Shown piece after piece: positions 1 to 9,151 of a stretch of 64,000 bases of DNA. Below the pieces are notes generated by a model. That model did no database searches. It was not told the origin of the DNA and worked only from the letters and a program-made list of their open reading frames with translations. Source of the DNA: Bacteroides reticulotermitis JCM 10512. Lineage in GTDB: Bacteria > Bacteroidota > Bacteroidia > Bacteroidales > Bacteroidaceae. The number at the start of each line of letters is the position of its first letter. Within the stretch, counting starts at the first letter, position 1. Location: positions 41,625-105,624 of the forward strand of contig NZ_BAIV01000022.1 of assembly GCF_000517545.1 (NCBI RefSeq). Direction: 5' to 3'. Made by a program: the position numbers and the translations under genes.

Positions 1-1
1 C

Positions 2-1487
2 CCCAATCCGAAAGGTATGCTCGACTCGATACATGCCCTTCACGCCCGAATGATGATCAGTGTATGGCCGAAGTTCTATACCGAAACCGAACATTTCAAA
101 GAGTTCGACCGCAAAGGATGGATGTACCAACAAGCCGTCAAAGACAGTCTGCGTGACTGGATCGCTCAAGGTTACACCTATTCGTTCTACGATGCGTATG
201 ATGCGGGAGCACGCCGTCTCTTCTGGCAACAACTGAAAGATCATCTGTACCCGCTCGGTATCGATGCCTGGTGGATGGATGCCAGCGAACCGAACGTGCG
301 CGATTGCACCGATATGGATTATCGCAAAGCGCTCTGCGGTCCAACGGCTCTCGGCCCTTCCACACAATACTTCAACGCGTACGCCTTGATGAATGCAGGA
401 ACGATATACGATGGTTTGCGTGAAGCGAACCCGAACCAGCGTGTTTTCCAACTGACCCGTTCCGGATTTGCGGGACTTCAACGATACAGCACCGCTACCT
501 GGAGTGGCGACATTGCCAGCCGATGGGAAGACATGAAGGCGCAAATATCCGCCGGACTGAACTTTGCCATGAGCGGAATACCGTATTGGACGATGGACAT
601 CGGTGGATTCTGCGTAGAACGTCGATACGAGAAAGCGTTCCGCGAATGGACACGCAGTGGCCGTGAGAGTGCCGACTCCAAAGAATGGCGTGAGTTGAAC
701 ACCCGTTGGTATCAGTTCGGGGCATTCTGTCCGCTCTTCCGTTCGCACGGACAATTCCCCTACCGGGAAATCTGGCACATCGCTCCCGAAGCATCCGGCT
801 TACCAAAGCATTGCCTATTACACCGACCTGCGCTATCGCCTGATGCCTTATATCTACTCGTTGGCGGGCATGACCTACTTCAACGATTATACCATCATGC
901 GCGCTTTGGTTATGGACTTCGGAGCAGATACCAAGACGCAGGACATCGGCGATCAGTTTATGTTCGGCCCGTCACTCATGGCGTGTCCGGTTTACGAATA
1001 CGGAGCAACCAAACGGGATGTCTACTTCCCGGAAACGACCGGCTGGTATGACTTCTATACCGGTAAGTATCGGATTGGCGGACAACAGCTGACCGTAGAC
1101 GCTCCGTACGAACGTATGCCGCTTTATGTACGCGAAGGTGCGATCATTCCGTACGGCCCTGCCATACAGTACACAGATGAGAAGCCCGCTTCGGAGATTA
1201 TACTCTATGTCTATACGGGACAAAACGGTGCGTTCACTCTCTACGAGGACGATGGAACGAACTACGACTACGAACAAGGAAAGTATGCGCAAATACCTTT
1301 CACCTACAACGAAGCCACGCGCTCACTTGTGATAGGCGATCGTACAGGTGAGTTCGACGGTATGTTGAAAGAACGCACGTTCCGCATTGTAACGGTAGAC
1401 AAGACCAAAGCCCAACCGTTCGACCTCAACGCTACGGGACAAACGGTGAAATATGCGGGTAAAAGCCTGATCGTGAAACTATCATAA
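2..1487 (+). CDS. GH31 alpha-xylosidase, 5'-partial, frameshifted
   Basis: Glycoside hydrolase family 31 enzyme, most likely an alpha-xylosidase removing xylose from xyloglucan oligosaccharides in the periplasm. The reading frame is already open at base 2, so the N-terminus is outside the window. The family nucleophile Asp sits in WWMDASEPN (Asp codon at 278-280) and the acid/base Asp in TWSGDIASRW (codon at 509-511). The frame changes near 788-792: upstream reads ...EIWHIAPE and downstream reads HPAYQSIAYYTDLRYRLMPY in the third frame, so one base is extra or two are missing. The C-terminal part has the usual beta-sandwich (YVREGAIIPYGP, YEDDG) and ends at a normal position. GH2 starts 9 bp downstream and GH3 follows, forming one operon. 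Family assignment is certain; the substrate is inferred from neighbours. Confidence 0.9.
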
Positions 1488-1496
1488 ACAAATCGC

Positions 1497-4007
1497 ATGA
1501 ACATAAACCGCATACTTATTTGTTGCCTGACAAGCATCTTCTGTATGGCTTGCGGCACGCAAAAAGAATCAGTACGGCAACACACGTCTTTCAACAACGA
1601 TTGGACGTTCCACTTAGGAGATGTTGCCGAAGCTATCCGGCCGGATTACGATGATTCCGGCTGGCGGAAGCTAAACCTCCCGCACGACTGGGCTATTGAA
1701 GGCGCATTCAGTGCTGAGAACCCCTCCGGTGCAGGTGGAGGAGCCTTGCCCGGAGGTATCGGCTGGTACCGGAAGGTATTCACGCCCGGCAAAGAGATCG
1801 ACGGCAAACGGGTATTTATCGACTTCGACGGGGTCTATATGAACTCCGAAGTCTTCATCAACGGACAGTCGCTGGGCATACGTCCCTTTGGCTATATCTC
1901 CTTCCGCTACGACCTGACTCCGTATTTGAAGTACGGAGAACCGAACGTTATGGCGGTACGCGTAGACAATTCCGACCAACCCAACTCACGTTGGTATTCG
2001 GGATGTGGGATCTATCGCAATACGTGGCTCACGGTAACGCATCCGGTGCACATTGATCAGTGGGGCACGTATCTCACAACGCCCGAAGTATCGGCGAAAC
2101 AGGCGACTGTTGCCGCTACGACCATCGTCAAAAACGATCATTCGGCTATCGAAGAGGCGGAAGTACAAACGCTTATCTACAATGCCGAAGGAAAGAAAGT
2201 GGCGCAAAGCAACTCGTCCACAGTCCGTATGGCGGCCGGAGACACTGCCCGTGTGCAACAGCAAATGATCTTGGACAAACCGCATCTTTGGGATGTAGAG
2301 TCTCCTTATCTCTATACGGTACGCACGGAAATAAGACTGGATGGACAGTTGGTCGATACCTACGACACCCCGCTGGGAGTACGCAGTTTCCGCTTTGATG
2401 CCGAACGTGGATTCATCCTCAACGGACGCGAGGTAAAGATCAAGGGAGTCTGTCAGCATCACGACCTCGGTTGTCTGGGTGCTGCTGTCAACACCCGTGC
2501 CATCGAACGGCAACTGGAGATTCTCCGTGAGATGGGTTGCAACGGCATTCGCTGCTCGCACAATCCACCGGCTCCGGAACTGCTCGACCTCTGCGACCGC
2601 ATGGGCTTCATCGTCATGGACGAGACCTTCGATATGTGGCGCAAGAAGAAAACAGCGCACGACTATGCCCGTTACTTCAACGAATGGCATGAACGAGACC
2701 TTACCGACCACATCTTACGCGACCGGAACCATCCGTCCGTCTTCATGTGGAGCATCGGCAACGAGGTGTTGGAGCAATGGGATCAGGCGGATGCCGATAC
2801 CCTCAGCTTGGAAGAAGCCAATCTGGTGCTGAACTTCGGACACGAGCAGCACACGCTTGCAGCTGTTAGCGACAGTCGCAGCATCAACGAACTGCTTACC
2901 CAGAAGTTGGCAAACATCGCCAGAGGGCTAGACCCAACGCGCCCCATCACAGCCGGATGCAACGAACCGCGTGCATCGAACCACCTCTTCCGTGCCAACG
3001 CATTGGATATCATCGGTTACAACTACCATGAGAAATACATCAAAGATGTTCCCCGGAACTTCCCCGGTAAGCCTTTCATCTTTGCCGAAAGCACTTCGGG
3101 ACTGATGACACGTGGCTATTACCGGATGCCGAGCGACTCGATGTACATCTGGCCCGAACGGTGGGACAAGCCTTTTACCGATCCCTCTTTCAGTTGTTCG
3201 TCATACGACAATTGCCACGTCCCTTGGGGAAGTACGCACGAGGTGGCTTGGTTGCTGACTAAGCAGAATCCGTTCGTCTCCGGGCTGTACGTATGGACAG
3301 GCTTCGACTACTTGGGCGAACCGACTCCTTATGGTTTCCCGGCTCGTAGTTCGTACTTCGGCATCATCGATCTGGCAGGTTTCCCGAAGGATGTTTACTA
3401 TATGTATCAAAGTGAATGGACGGAGAAACCCGTGCTCCACCTCTTTCCGCATTGGAACTGGGAGCCGGGGCAGACGTTGGATATGTGGGCATACTACAAT
3501 CAGGCGGACGAGGTCGAACTGTACATCAACGGGACGTCGCAGGGTATCCGTCGGAAAGGAGACAAAGAGTTACACGTCTCTTGGCGTGTTCGTTTTGAGC
3601 CGGGCACAGTCCGCATCGTTTCCCGCAACGCAGGGAAAGAGGTGCTTACCAAAGAGATTCACACCGCCGGAGTTCCGGCACACATCCGCCTGACTGCCGA
3701 CCGCAAGGAGGTGAAGGCTGACGGACTCGACCTGAGCTTTATCACCGTAGAGGTGACCGATGCCAACGGAAATTTATGTCCGCATGCCGATAACCTGATA
3801 CAGTTTGCCGTGGAAGGCTCCGCTTTCATTGCCGGAGTAGACAACGGCTGCCAAACCTCGATGGAGAGTTTCAAAGCACCGCAACGTCAAGCCTTCAACG
3901 GGAAGTGTCTGGTTGTGCTGCAAAACAACGGAACAAAAGGCAGTGCCCGTCTGACTGCCACATCGGACAACCTCAAAGAGAGCATTACCATCAACGGAAA
4001 CAATTAA
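1497..4007 (+). CDS. GH2 beta-galactosidase, lipoprotein
   Basis: Glycoside hydrolase family 2 enzyme of 836 aa, probably a beta-galactosidase acting on galactosylated xyloglucan side chains. The N-terminus is a lipoprotein signal with the lipobox FCMACG, so it should be membrane-anchored. Domain order: jelly-roll sugar-binding domain (about 30-190), Ig-like domain (about 200-300), TIM barrel (about 305-600), then DUF4982-like and Ig-like C-terminal domains. The acid/base Glu is E423 in SIGNE and the nucleophile is E531 in FIFAEST. CSHNPPAPELLDLCDRMG is the typical motif of the barrel. The ATG lies 9 bp after the GH31 stop. The gene is intact, unlike several neighbours. A beta-glucuronidase or other GH2 specificity cannot be excluded from sequence alone. 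Confidence 0.9.
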   Translation: MNINRILICCLTSIFCMACGTQKESVRQHTSFNNDWTFHLGDVAEAIRPDYDDSGWRKLNLPHDWAIEGAFSAENPSGAGGGALPGGIGWYRKVFTPGKEIDGKRVFIDFDGVYMNSEVFINGQSLGIRPFGYISFRYDLTPYLKYGEPNVMAVRVDNSDQPNSRWYSGCGIYRNTWLTVTHPVHIDQWGTYLTTPEVSAKQATVAATTIVKNDHSAIEEAEVQTLIYNAEGKKVAQSNSSTVRMAAGDTARVQQQMILDKPHLWDVESPYLYTVRTEIRLDGQLVDTYDTPLGVRSFRFDAERGFILNGREVKIKGVCQHHDLGCLGAAVNTRAIERQLEILREMGCNGIRCSHNPPAPELLDLCDRMGFIVMDETFDMWRKKKTAHDYARYFNEWHERDLTDHILRDRNHPSVFMWSIGNEVLEQWDQADADTLSLEEANLVLNFGHEQHTLAAVSDSRSINELLTQKLANIARGLDPTRPITAGCNEPRASNHLFRANALDIIGYNYHEKYIKDVPRNFPGKPFIFAESTSGLMTRGYYRMPSDSMYIWPERWDKPFTDPSFSCSSYDNCHVPWGSTHEVAWLLTKQNPFVSGLYVWTGFDYLGEPTPYGFPARSSYFGIIDLAGFPKDVYYMYQSEWTEKPVLHLFPHWNWEPGQTLDMWAYYNQADEVELYINGTSQGIRRKGDKELHVSWRVRFEPGTVRIVSRNAGKEVLTKEIHTAGVPAHIRLTADRKEVKADGLDLSFITVEVTDANGNLCPHADNLIQFAVEGSAFIAGVDNGCQTSMESFKAPQRQAFNGKCLVVLQNNGTKGSARLTATSDNLKESITINGNN

Positions 4008-4029
4008 CACATCTATATCAAAAAACCAC

Positions 4030-6267
4030 ATGAAGAAAAGACTTATTATCAGTTTACTATCCCTTTGTCCGGCTGCTTTCATATCGGCACAAACACCCGT
4101 CTATCTGGACGACTCGCAACCCATTGAGTCGCGGGTGCAGGATGCGCTCAGCCGAATGACGCTGGAAGAGAAAGTCAAACTCTGCTATGCGCAAAGCAAA
4201 TTCTCCAGTCACGGAGTTCCCCGTCTGGGCATACCGGAAATCTGGATGAGCGATGGCCCGCACGGAGTACGCGCCGAAATCAACTGGAACGATTGGGGAT
4301 ATGCTAAATGGACAAACGATAGCATCACCGCCTTTCCCGCACTAACTTGCCTGGCTGCGACATGGAATCCGGAGATGTCGGCCAAATACGGGAAAGCCAT
4401 CGGCGAAGAGGCCCGCTACCGGGAAAAGGATGTGCTGCTAGGCCCCGGTGTCAACATCTACCGCACGCCACTGAACGGACGTAACTTTGAATATATGGGC
4501 GAAGACCCTTATCTGGCGGGTGCGTTGTCGGTGCCTTACATTCAGGAGGTGCAGAAGAACGGAGTGGCTGTGAGCGTGAAACATTACGCACTGAACAACC
4601 AAGAGAAGTGGCGCGGACACATCGACGTGCAACTCTCCGACCGCGCCTTGCACGAGATCTACCTGCCTGCCTTCAAAGCGGCTGTGCAACAAGGGGGTGC
4701 CTGGACAGTGATGGGTGCTTACAACAAGATTCGCGGTCAGCATGCCTGCCACAACGAACTGATCTTGCAGAAGATACTCAAGAACGACTGGAAGTTCGAC
4801 GGGGTTGTGGTGACCGACTGGGGAGGCGCACACGACACACGCGAAGCCGCTCTCAACGGACTGGACATCGAGATGGGAACATACACCAACGGGCTGACCA
4901 CGGAGTCGGCTTTCACGTACGACGCCTATTATCTGGCCAATCCGTATCTGAAAATGTTGAAAGATGGTGAAGTTCCTCTTAGCACCATAGACGATAAAGC
5001 ATCCCGCATTCTCCGGTTGATCTTCCGCACAGCGATGAATCGGGAGAAACCTTACGGAGCTTTGACCAACGATGCGCATTATGCCGCTGCCCGGGAGATC
5101 GGCAACGAAGGAATCGTGCTATTGAAAAATGATCCGATCCGTAAAAAGGCGGCTCCTCTGCTGCCGATTGATGCAACGAAATACAACCGCATTCTGGTGG
5201 TAGGCGACAATGCCGTGCGCCTGTTGAATCAGGGCGGCGGGTCGTCCGAACTCAAAGTGAAGGACATGGTTTCGCCCTTAGACGGTATGCGTGAAGCGTA
5301 CGGCGACAAAGTGAGCTATACGAAAGGCTATGCGGCCGGCAGACCGTTCTATGGACGAGCGGAAGCTATTCGGAAAGCGGTTATCGACTCGCTGCGCACA
5401 GAAGCGGTGAAGATGGCCAAAGAAGCGGATCTGGTTATTCTATTCGGTGGACTGAACAAGAACCACGGTCAGGATTGCGAAGCGAGCGACCGCCTGGAAT
5501 ACGGCCTTCCTTTCGGACAGGACGAGTTGATCGAAGGCATTCTGGGTGTTAATAAAAACATGGTACTGGTTTTACTAAGCGGCAATGCGGTTGAAATGCC
5601 TTGGGTCGGACAGGTTCCAGCCATTCTGCAAGGATGGTATCTGGGCAGTATGGGCGGACGTTCGTTGGCCGATGTACTGAGTGGCGAAGTGAATCCGAGC
5701 GGCAAGCTACCGTTCTCGTTCCCCGCTAAGCTGACCGACTGCGGTGCGCATGCATTCGACGCGTTGAGCTATCCGGGCGACAGCATCAAACAGGTTTATA
5801 AAGAAGATGTGTTGGTCGGTTATCGCTGGCACGACACCAAGAAGATCCCTGCCCTCTTCCCCTTCGGATACGGATTGAGCTATACGACTTTCGCCTACGG
5901 AAAGCCCTCGATATCTGCCCAAACAATGCGTGCTGACGGTACGGTTTCGGTTAGCGTTGCCGTGCGCAATACAGGCAACCGTGCCGGCAAAGAGGTTGTT
6001 CAGCTTTACGTGAGCGATGTGAAATGTAGCGTTCTCCGTCCGGCTAAGGAATTGAAACATTTCCAAAAGATTTCCCTGGCTCCGGGTGAAGAACAGACGG
6101 TTAGCTTCACGCTTACTCCCGAAGATCTGAAGTTTTACGATGATAAGGCGGCAACATGGGTAGCGGAACCGGGCGACTTTGAAGTGCTGATCGGTGCTTC
6201 TTCGGCCGACATCAAAGGAAAGGTTGGGTTTGAGTTGATCGACAAAGTGATTTCCGCTAAAGAATAA
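4030..6267 (+). CDS. GH3 beta-glucosidase
   Basis: Glycoside hydrolase family 3 enzyme of 745 aa, probably a periplasmic beta-glucosidase that finishes off gluco-oligosaccharides after xylose and galactose removal. A cleavable signal peptide ends near AFISAQ. The N-terminal barrel carries KHYALNNQE and the nucleophile D263 in VVVTDWGG. The alpha/beta sandwich domain follows (GNEGIVLLKND, NKNHGQDCEASDR), then a fibronectin type III-like domain near the C-terminus (GKEVVQLYVSD). Length is usual for the family. It starts 22 bp after the GH2 stop, is last in the operon, and a strong hairpin terminator follows. The beta-glucosidase call rests on the xyloglucan-type context; beta-xylosidase is the main alternative. 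Confidence 0.9.
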   Translation: MKKRLIISLLSLCPAAFISAQTPVYLDDSQPIESRVQDALSRMTLEEKVKLCYAQSKFSSHGVPRLGIPEIWMSDGPHGVRAEINWNDWGYAKWTNDSITAFPALTCLAATWNPEMSAKYGKAIGEEARYREKDVLLGPGVNIYRTPLNGRNFEYMGEDPYLAGALSVPYIQEVQKNGVAVSVKHYALNNQEKWRGHIDVQLSDRALHEIYLPAFKAAVQQGGAWTVMGAYNKIRGQHACHNELILQKILKNDWKFDGVVVTDWGGAHDTREAALNGLDIEMGTYTNGLTTESAFTYDAYYLANPYLKMLKDGEVPLSTIDDKASRILRLIFRTAMNREKPYGALTNDAHYAAAREIGNEGIVLLKNDPIRKKAAPLLPIDATKYNRILVVGDNAVRLLNQGGGSSELKVKDMVSPLDGMREAYGDKVSYTKGYAAGRPFYGRAEAIRKAVIDSLRTEAVKMAKEADLVILFGGLNKNHGQDCEASDRLEYGLPFGQDELIEGILGVNKNMVLVLLSGNAVEMPWVGQVPAILQGWYLGSMGGRSLADVLSGEVNPSGKLPFSFPAKLTDCGAHAFDALSYPGDSIKQVYKEDVLVGYRWHDTKKIPALFPFGYGLSYTTFAYGKPSISAQTMRADGTVSVSVAVRNTGNRAGKEVVQLYVSDVKCSVLRPAKELKHFQKISLAPGEEQTVSFTLTPEDLKFYDDKAATWVAEPGDFEVLIGASSADIKGKVGFELIDKVISAKE

Positions 6268-6328
6268 TCCGTCTCTTTACAACTTGATCGAGTTATCGGT
6301 TTCACTTTTTGAGTCGAAACAAAGAAAT

Positions 6329-6367
6329 AAACAGGGGCTATCCAAGAAGTCGGATAACCCCTGTTTA
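6329..6367 (+). terminator. Terminator after the GH31-GH2-GH3 operon
   Basis: A hairpin with arms at about 6329-6343 and 6352-6367 (AAACAGGGGCTATCC pairing with GGATAACCCCTGTTT) and an 8-base loop. It lies 60 bp after the GH3 stop. There is no long U tract, so it could also act as a bidirectional stop between the converging operons. Confidence 0.7.
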
Positions 6368-6531
6368 GTAACGTATTTTCAATATTAGAACTTCAAATAT
6401 ATGCATCTATTTCGGCAGCAATCACCGCCAAAGACATTTTTAAAATGCAAAAGCAAAAAAGGCACTATTCACTGATAAACAACACATTAACTCACTTTTG
6501 TTTTTATTTTAGAGACCATTTACTGACGCGA

Positions 6532-7125
6532 CTGCCAACTGCCACCCTTTATGCCTATATTTCTGTGCATTTCTACCAAATGCAGGAAGCATTTGTTAAG
6601 ATATAATGAAAGAAAACAGTCTGTTCTACCTTGCATCTTCGATGAAGTTTGTACCCATTCAAAGCAATATATACCCACCATTTCTTTCGACTCCTATTGG
6701 CAATACTCCAAACAAACCGAAGAAACAGCTAATCAGTTCGTGAAAATCAATAGCTATTTGATACTGAACATCAAGACCTCCCAAACAAATAGAATATCCG
6801 AAAACAATCCTTTTCCGGTATATATCTACCAGACCTACCGAAACATTCGGTAACAACTATCCCGAGAGTCGAAGATTGGAAAAACGAAGCAAAGATGCAA
6901 GAGACTGGAATCCTAGGTTCAGATACGCTTTTCTACAAACTCTCAACCTAAGAATATAGTTTACAACCAAGGCGTAAAAGATGTGTTTAAAGCAGGAATA
7001 TTCGAAAGAAGTCCCCGACAACATTTCAAGAGCCAATTAAATCTAAAACACTATTAAACAACAACTTACTTATTTCAAATACGATAAATCACAAAAATAT
7101 AGGCATAAAGGGTGGCAGTTGGCAG
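6532..7125. repeat. Long inverted-repeat element, MITE-like
   Basis: Bases 6532-6567 and 7090-7125 are reverse complements over about 36 bp with one mismatch (a perfect run of 31 bp). The outer ends carry tandem copies of a 7-mer: ACTGCCA twice at 6531-6544, and TGGCAGT-TGGCAGC-TGGCAGT at 7113-7133. About 520 bp lie between the arms. The only open frame inside (6551-6853, 100 codons) begins in the left arm and resembles nothing I know, so I do not call it a gene. The structure fits a non-autonomous element or, less likely, an invertible segment. I saw no clear target-site duplication. Confidence 0.6.
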
Positions 7126-7205
7126 CTGGCAGTCATCCCGGCTCACTGAAAACGGTGCAAAAAGTGTACAAACCGACACCAATTATTCGGCAAATGAGAG
7201 ATGGT

Positions 7206-7332
7206 TGGAGTACTAAGATCGACAAAAGCTAGTACTACATTGACCCAAAGCTAGTACTAGGTTCGACCCATGTTAGTACTAGGTTTACCCCAAGTTAGTA
7301 CTAGGTTCACCCCAACCTAGTACTAGCTTTTA
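7206..7332. repeat. Tandem array with palindromic TAGTACTA cores
   Basis: Five near-identical units of 22-23 bp, plus a degenerate sixth at the left end. Each holds a palindromic core (TAGTACTA, in some units CTAGTACTAG) followed by a GGTTnnACCC-like half. Cores occur at about 7230, 7252, 7274, 7296 and 7318, so the period is about two helical turns. The array sits between converging operons. It is not CRISPR: there are no unique spacers. Confidence 0.75.
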
Positions 7333-7349
7333 GCGTTCAAATACTGGAA

Positions 7350-7413
7350 AAGAAAAGCGCATCCGCTCCCTGCTGATATGTCGCTCGACAAATCTCCCGG
7401 AAGCCGGATGCGC
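7350..7413 (-). terminator. Probable terminator of the SusC-SusD-GH5 operon
   Basis: GCGCATCCG at 7357-7365 pairs with CGGATGCGC at 7405-7413. On the minus strand the stem is followed by a T-rich run (CTTTTCTTTTCC). The loop is long (39 nt), so efficiency is uncertain. It lies 26 bp beyond the GH5 stop. Confidence 0.55.
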
Positions 7414-7438
7414 CCATTACCTAATTGAAAACTGTATC

Positions 7439-9147
7439 TTATCTGATAAACGGATAAGCACCCTTAGTAGCCCCTCTCACTAAAGCATCCACAGCCGGTT
7501 GGTCGAATATTCGTAAATTCTTGCGGTCGAAGATACCAAACTGATCGGCCGTGTCTCCATTGCCCATGCCGCCATTGTCCCAATAGAACGGAACAGCACC
7601 GTTGTTCTTCGCCACGCGAGTTATATACTCCAAATAGTACGCCCGTGAGTTGATCATGTTCTCGTTAGTCATAGAATGACGGTTCGCACCATATTCGCCC
7701 AAGATGACGGGAATGCCTTTGTCTACGAAATTGCTCTTCAACGAAGCAAATTTAGCATCCGCATAACTTTCCTGTCCACCCCATGCCGTCACACCGAAGT
7801 TTTTATACGGTTCGCCCCAATAAGCGTTTGTCGTACTCCCGGCAAACTCCCAGGGATCATAATAGTGTACCTCAATCATCAGCCGATTGGGGAGTTGATC
7901 GGTCGGCATCTTCAGTTTGGCAGTCAGCTCGATGTTCGTATTGTACGCCTGCACAATCAGGTTCCGGTAAGCATTCCGCCCGCCTGTGGCGCGTACCGCA
8001 TTAACAAACGTCTGGTTGAACGATTGCTGCACCGTGTGGTTCTCTTCCGTCACTAATTTATTATCGTAGATACCTTCAACGTGCACCTCATTGGTTCCGG
8101 CAAACAGCAGATGTTCGTCGTAATCACGGAAGAAAGCTGCAATCTGCGTCCACAGCGCATGCTGCTTCTCGTTCACCTCTTTCTGTTTGGCGTACGTTGG
8201 GTTCACCTCCAACCAACCACCATCGTAATGGATATTGAGGATGGCAACCATACCGTTGTTTACGCAATAGTCCACCACCGTTTTCACCCGGTTGAGCCAA
8301 CTCGCCTTGATGGTATGACTCACATCATCCCACAGATAGCCGCTACTCCAATTACAAGGAATGCGTATGGCATCGAAACCGGCATCTTTGACCAGGTTGA
8401 TTATCGCCTGTGTCGTGAGCGGATTGCCCCAAGCTGTTTCACCTCCTACGGCTTCGAGCGAGTTGCCGAGGTTCCAGCCGAGCTTGATCTTAGCGGCCAG
8501 TGCGGTTGCATCGCTCTCTACACCTGTACGATCGGGGGCAGGTACGGCAATCGGTTCTTGGTCGATGGTAACAGCTTCCTCCACATCATCCAACGTAAAG
8601 ATGAGAGTCCCCGTACGTTTCACACCGGTATAATTGGCCTCCACGCTAAAGACTTCCGCTCGGCTACTGACCGCCCTTGTCTGGTCAGTAACCGAACGAG
8701 AAATCCACCCTTCACCAATTCGAACACTTGGTTCGCCTTTAGATTTTAATTCCACAGTAATAGTTCCACCTGCCGGTAACGCTGTATAGGAAGACTTCGC
8801 AGCCAGTAAAGTCAACGCCTGTGTCACCTTCACCGTTTTGGTAACGGTTCCCGATATGACAGTCAGCGTTGCCGCGCGTTGGTCGGGTGTCTGGTTCTCC
8901 GTCGCTGTGATGGTGACACGGAATGTCTTTCCACCCACTCCGGACACCTCCGAGGCCGTGCACCAATCCGTCACTCCGGTCAGACTCCAGTCCGTACCTC
9001 CCTGAATTAACAATACCTGACTGCCCCCACCTGCGGGAATGTTAAGTCGGTCGTGGAAAGCAGCAAATCCGTTTCTTGCTCCGAGTCATCGGAGCAAGAA
9101 ATGAATATGATTGATAAGACTACTAAAAGTCTATGAATATAGCTCAT
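7439..9147 (-). CDS. BACON-GH5 endo-beta-glucanase lipoprotein, frameshifted
   Basis: Glycoside hydrolase family 5 endoglucanase, probably an endo-xyloglucanase cutting the backbone at the cell surface. The longest open frame starts at 9013, but a better start is the ATG at 9147: it encodes a lipoprotein signal (lipobox FISCSD) and joins the rest if one base is restored near 9034-9038. The restored length is 569 aa. Two BACON-like Ig domains (about 30-205) precede the GH5 barrel. The barrel has NLGNSLEA, RIPCNW, the acid/base Glu in AGTNEVH and the nucleophile Glu in VILGEYG. This layout matches the surface GH5 of known xyloglucan loci. The start lies 4 bp from the end of the upstream lipoprotein gene, so they are cotranscribed. 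GH5 is certain; the substrate is inferred. Confidence 0.87.
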
Positions 9148-9151
9148 ACGT

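Noticed and set aside
843..1487. A separate second gene after GH31
   Set aside because: It is the C-terminal part of the same GH31 enzyme in another frame; the junction reads straight across the shift.
6551..6853. 100-codon open frame inside the inverted-repeat element
   Set aside because: It starts within the repeat arm, has low-complexity AT-rich coding potential, no recognisable domain and no promoter.
7206..7332. CRISPR array
   Set aside because: The whole unit repeats without unique spacers, units are 22-23 bp, and no cas genes are near.
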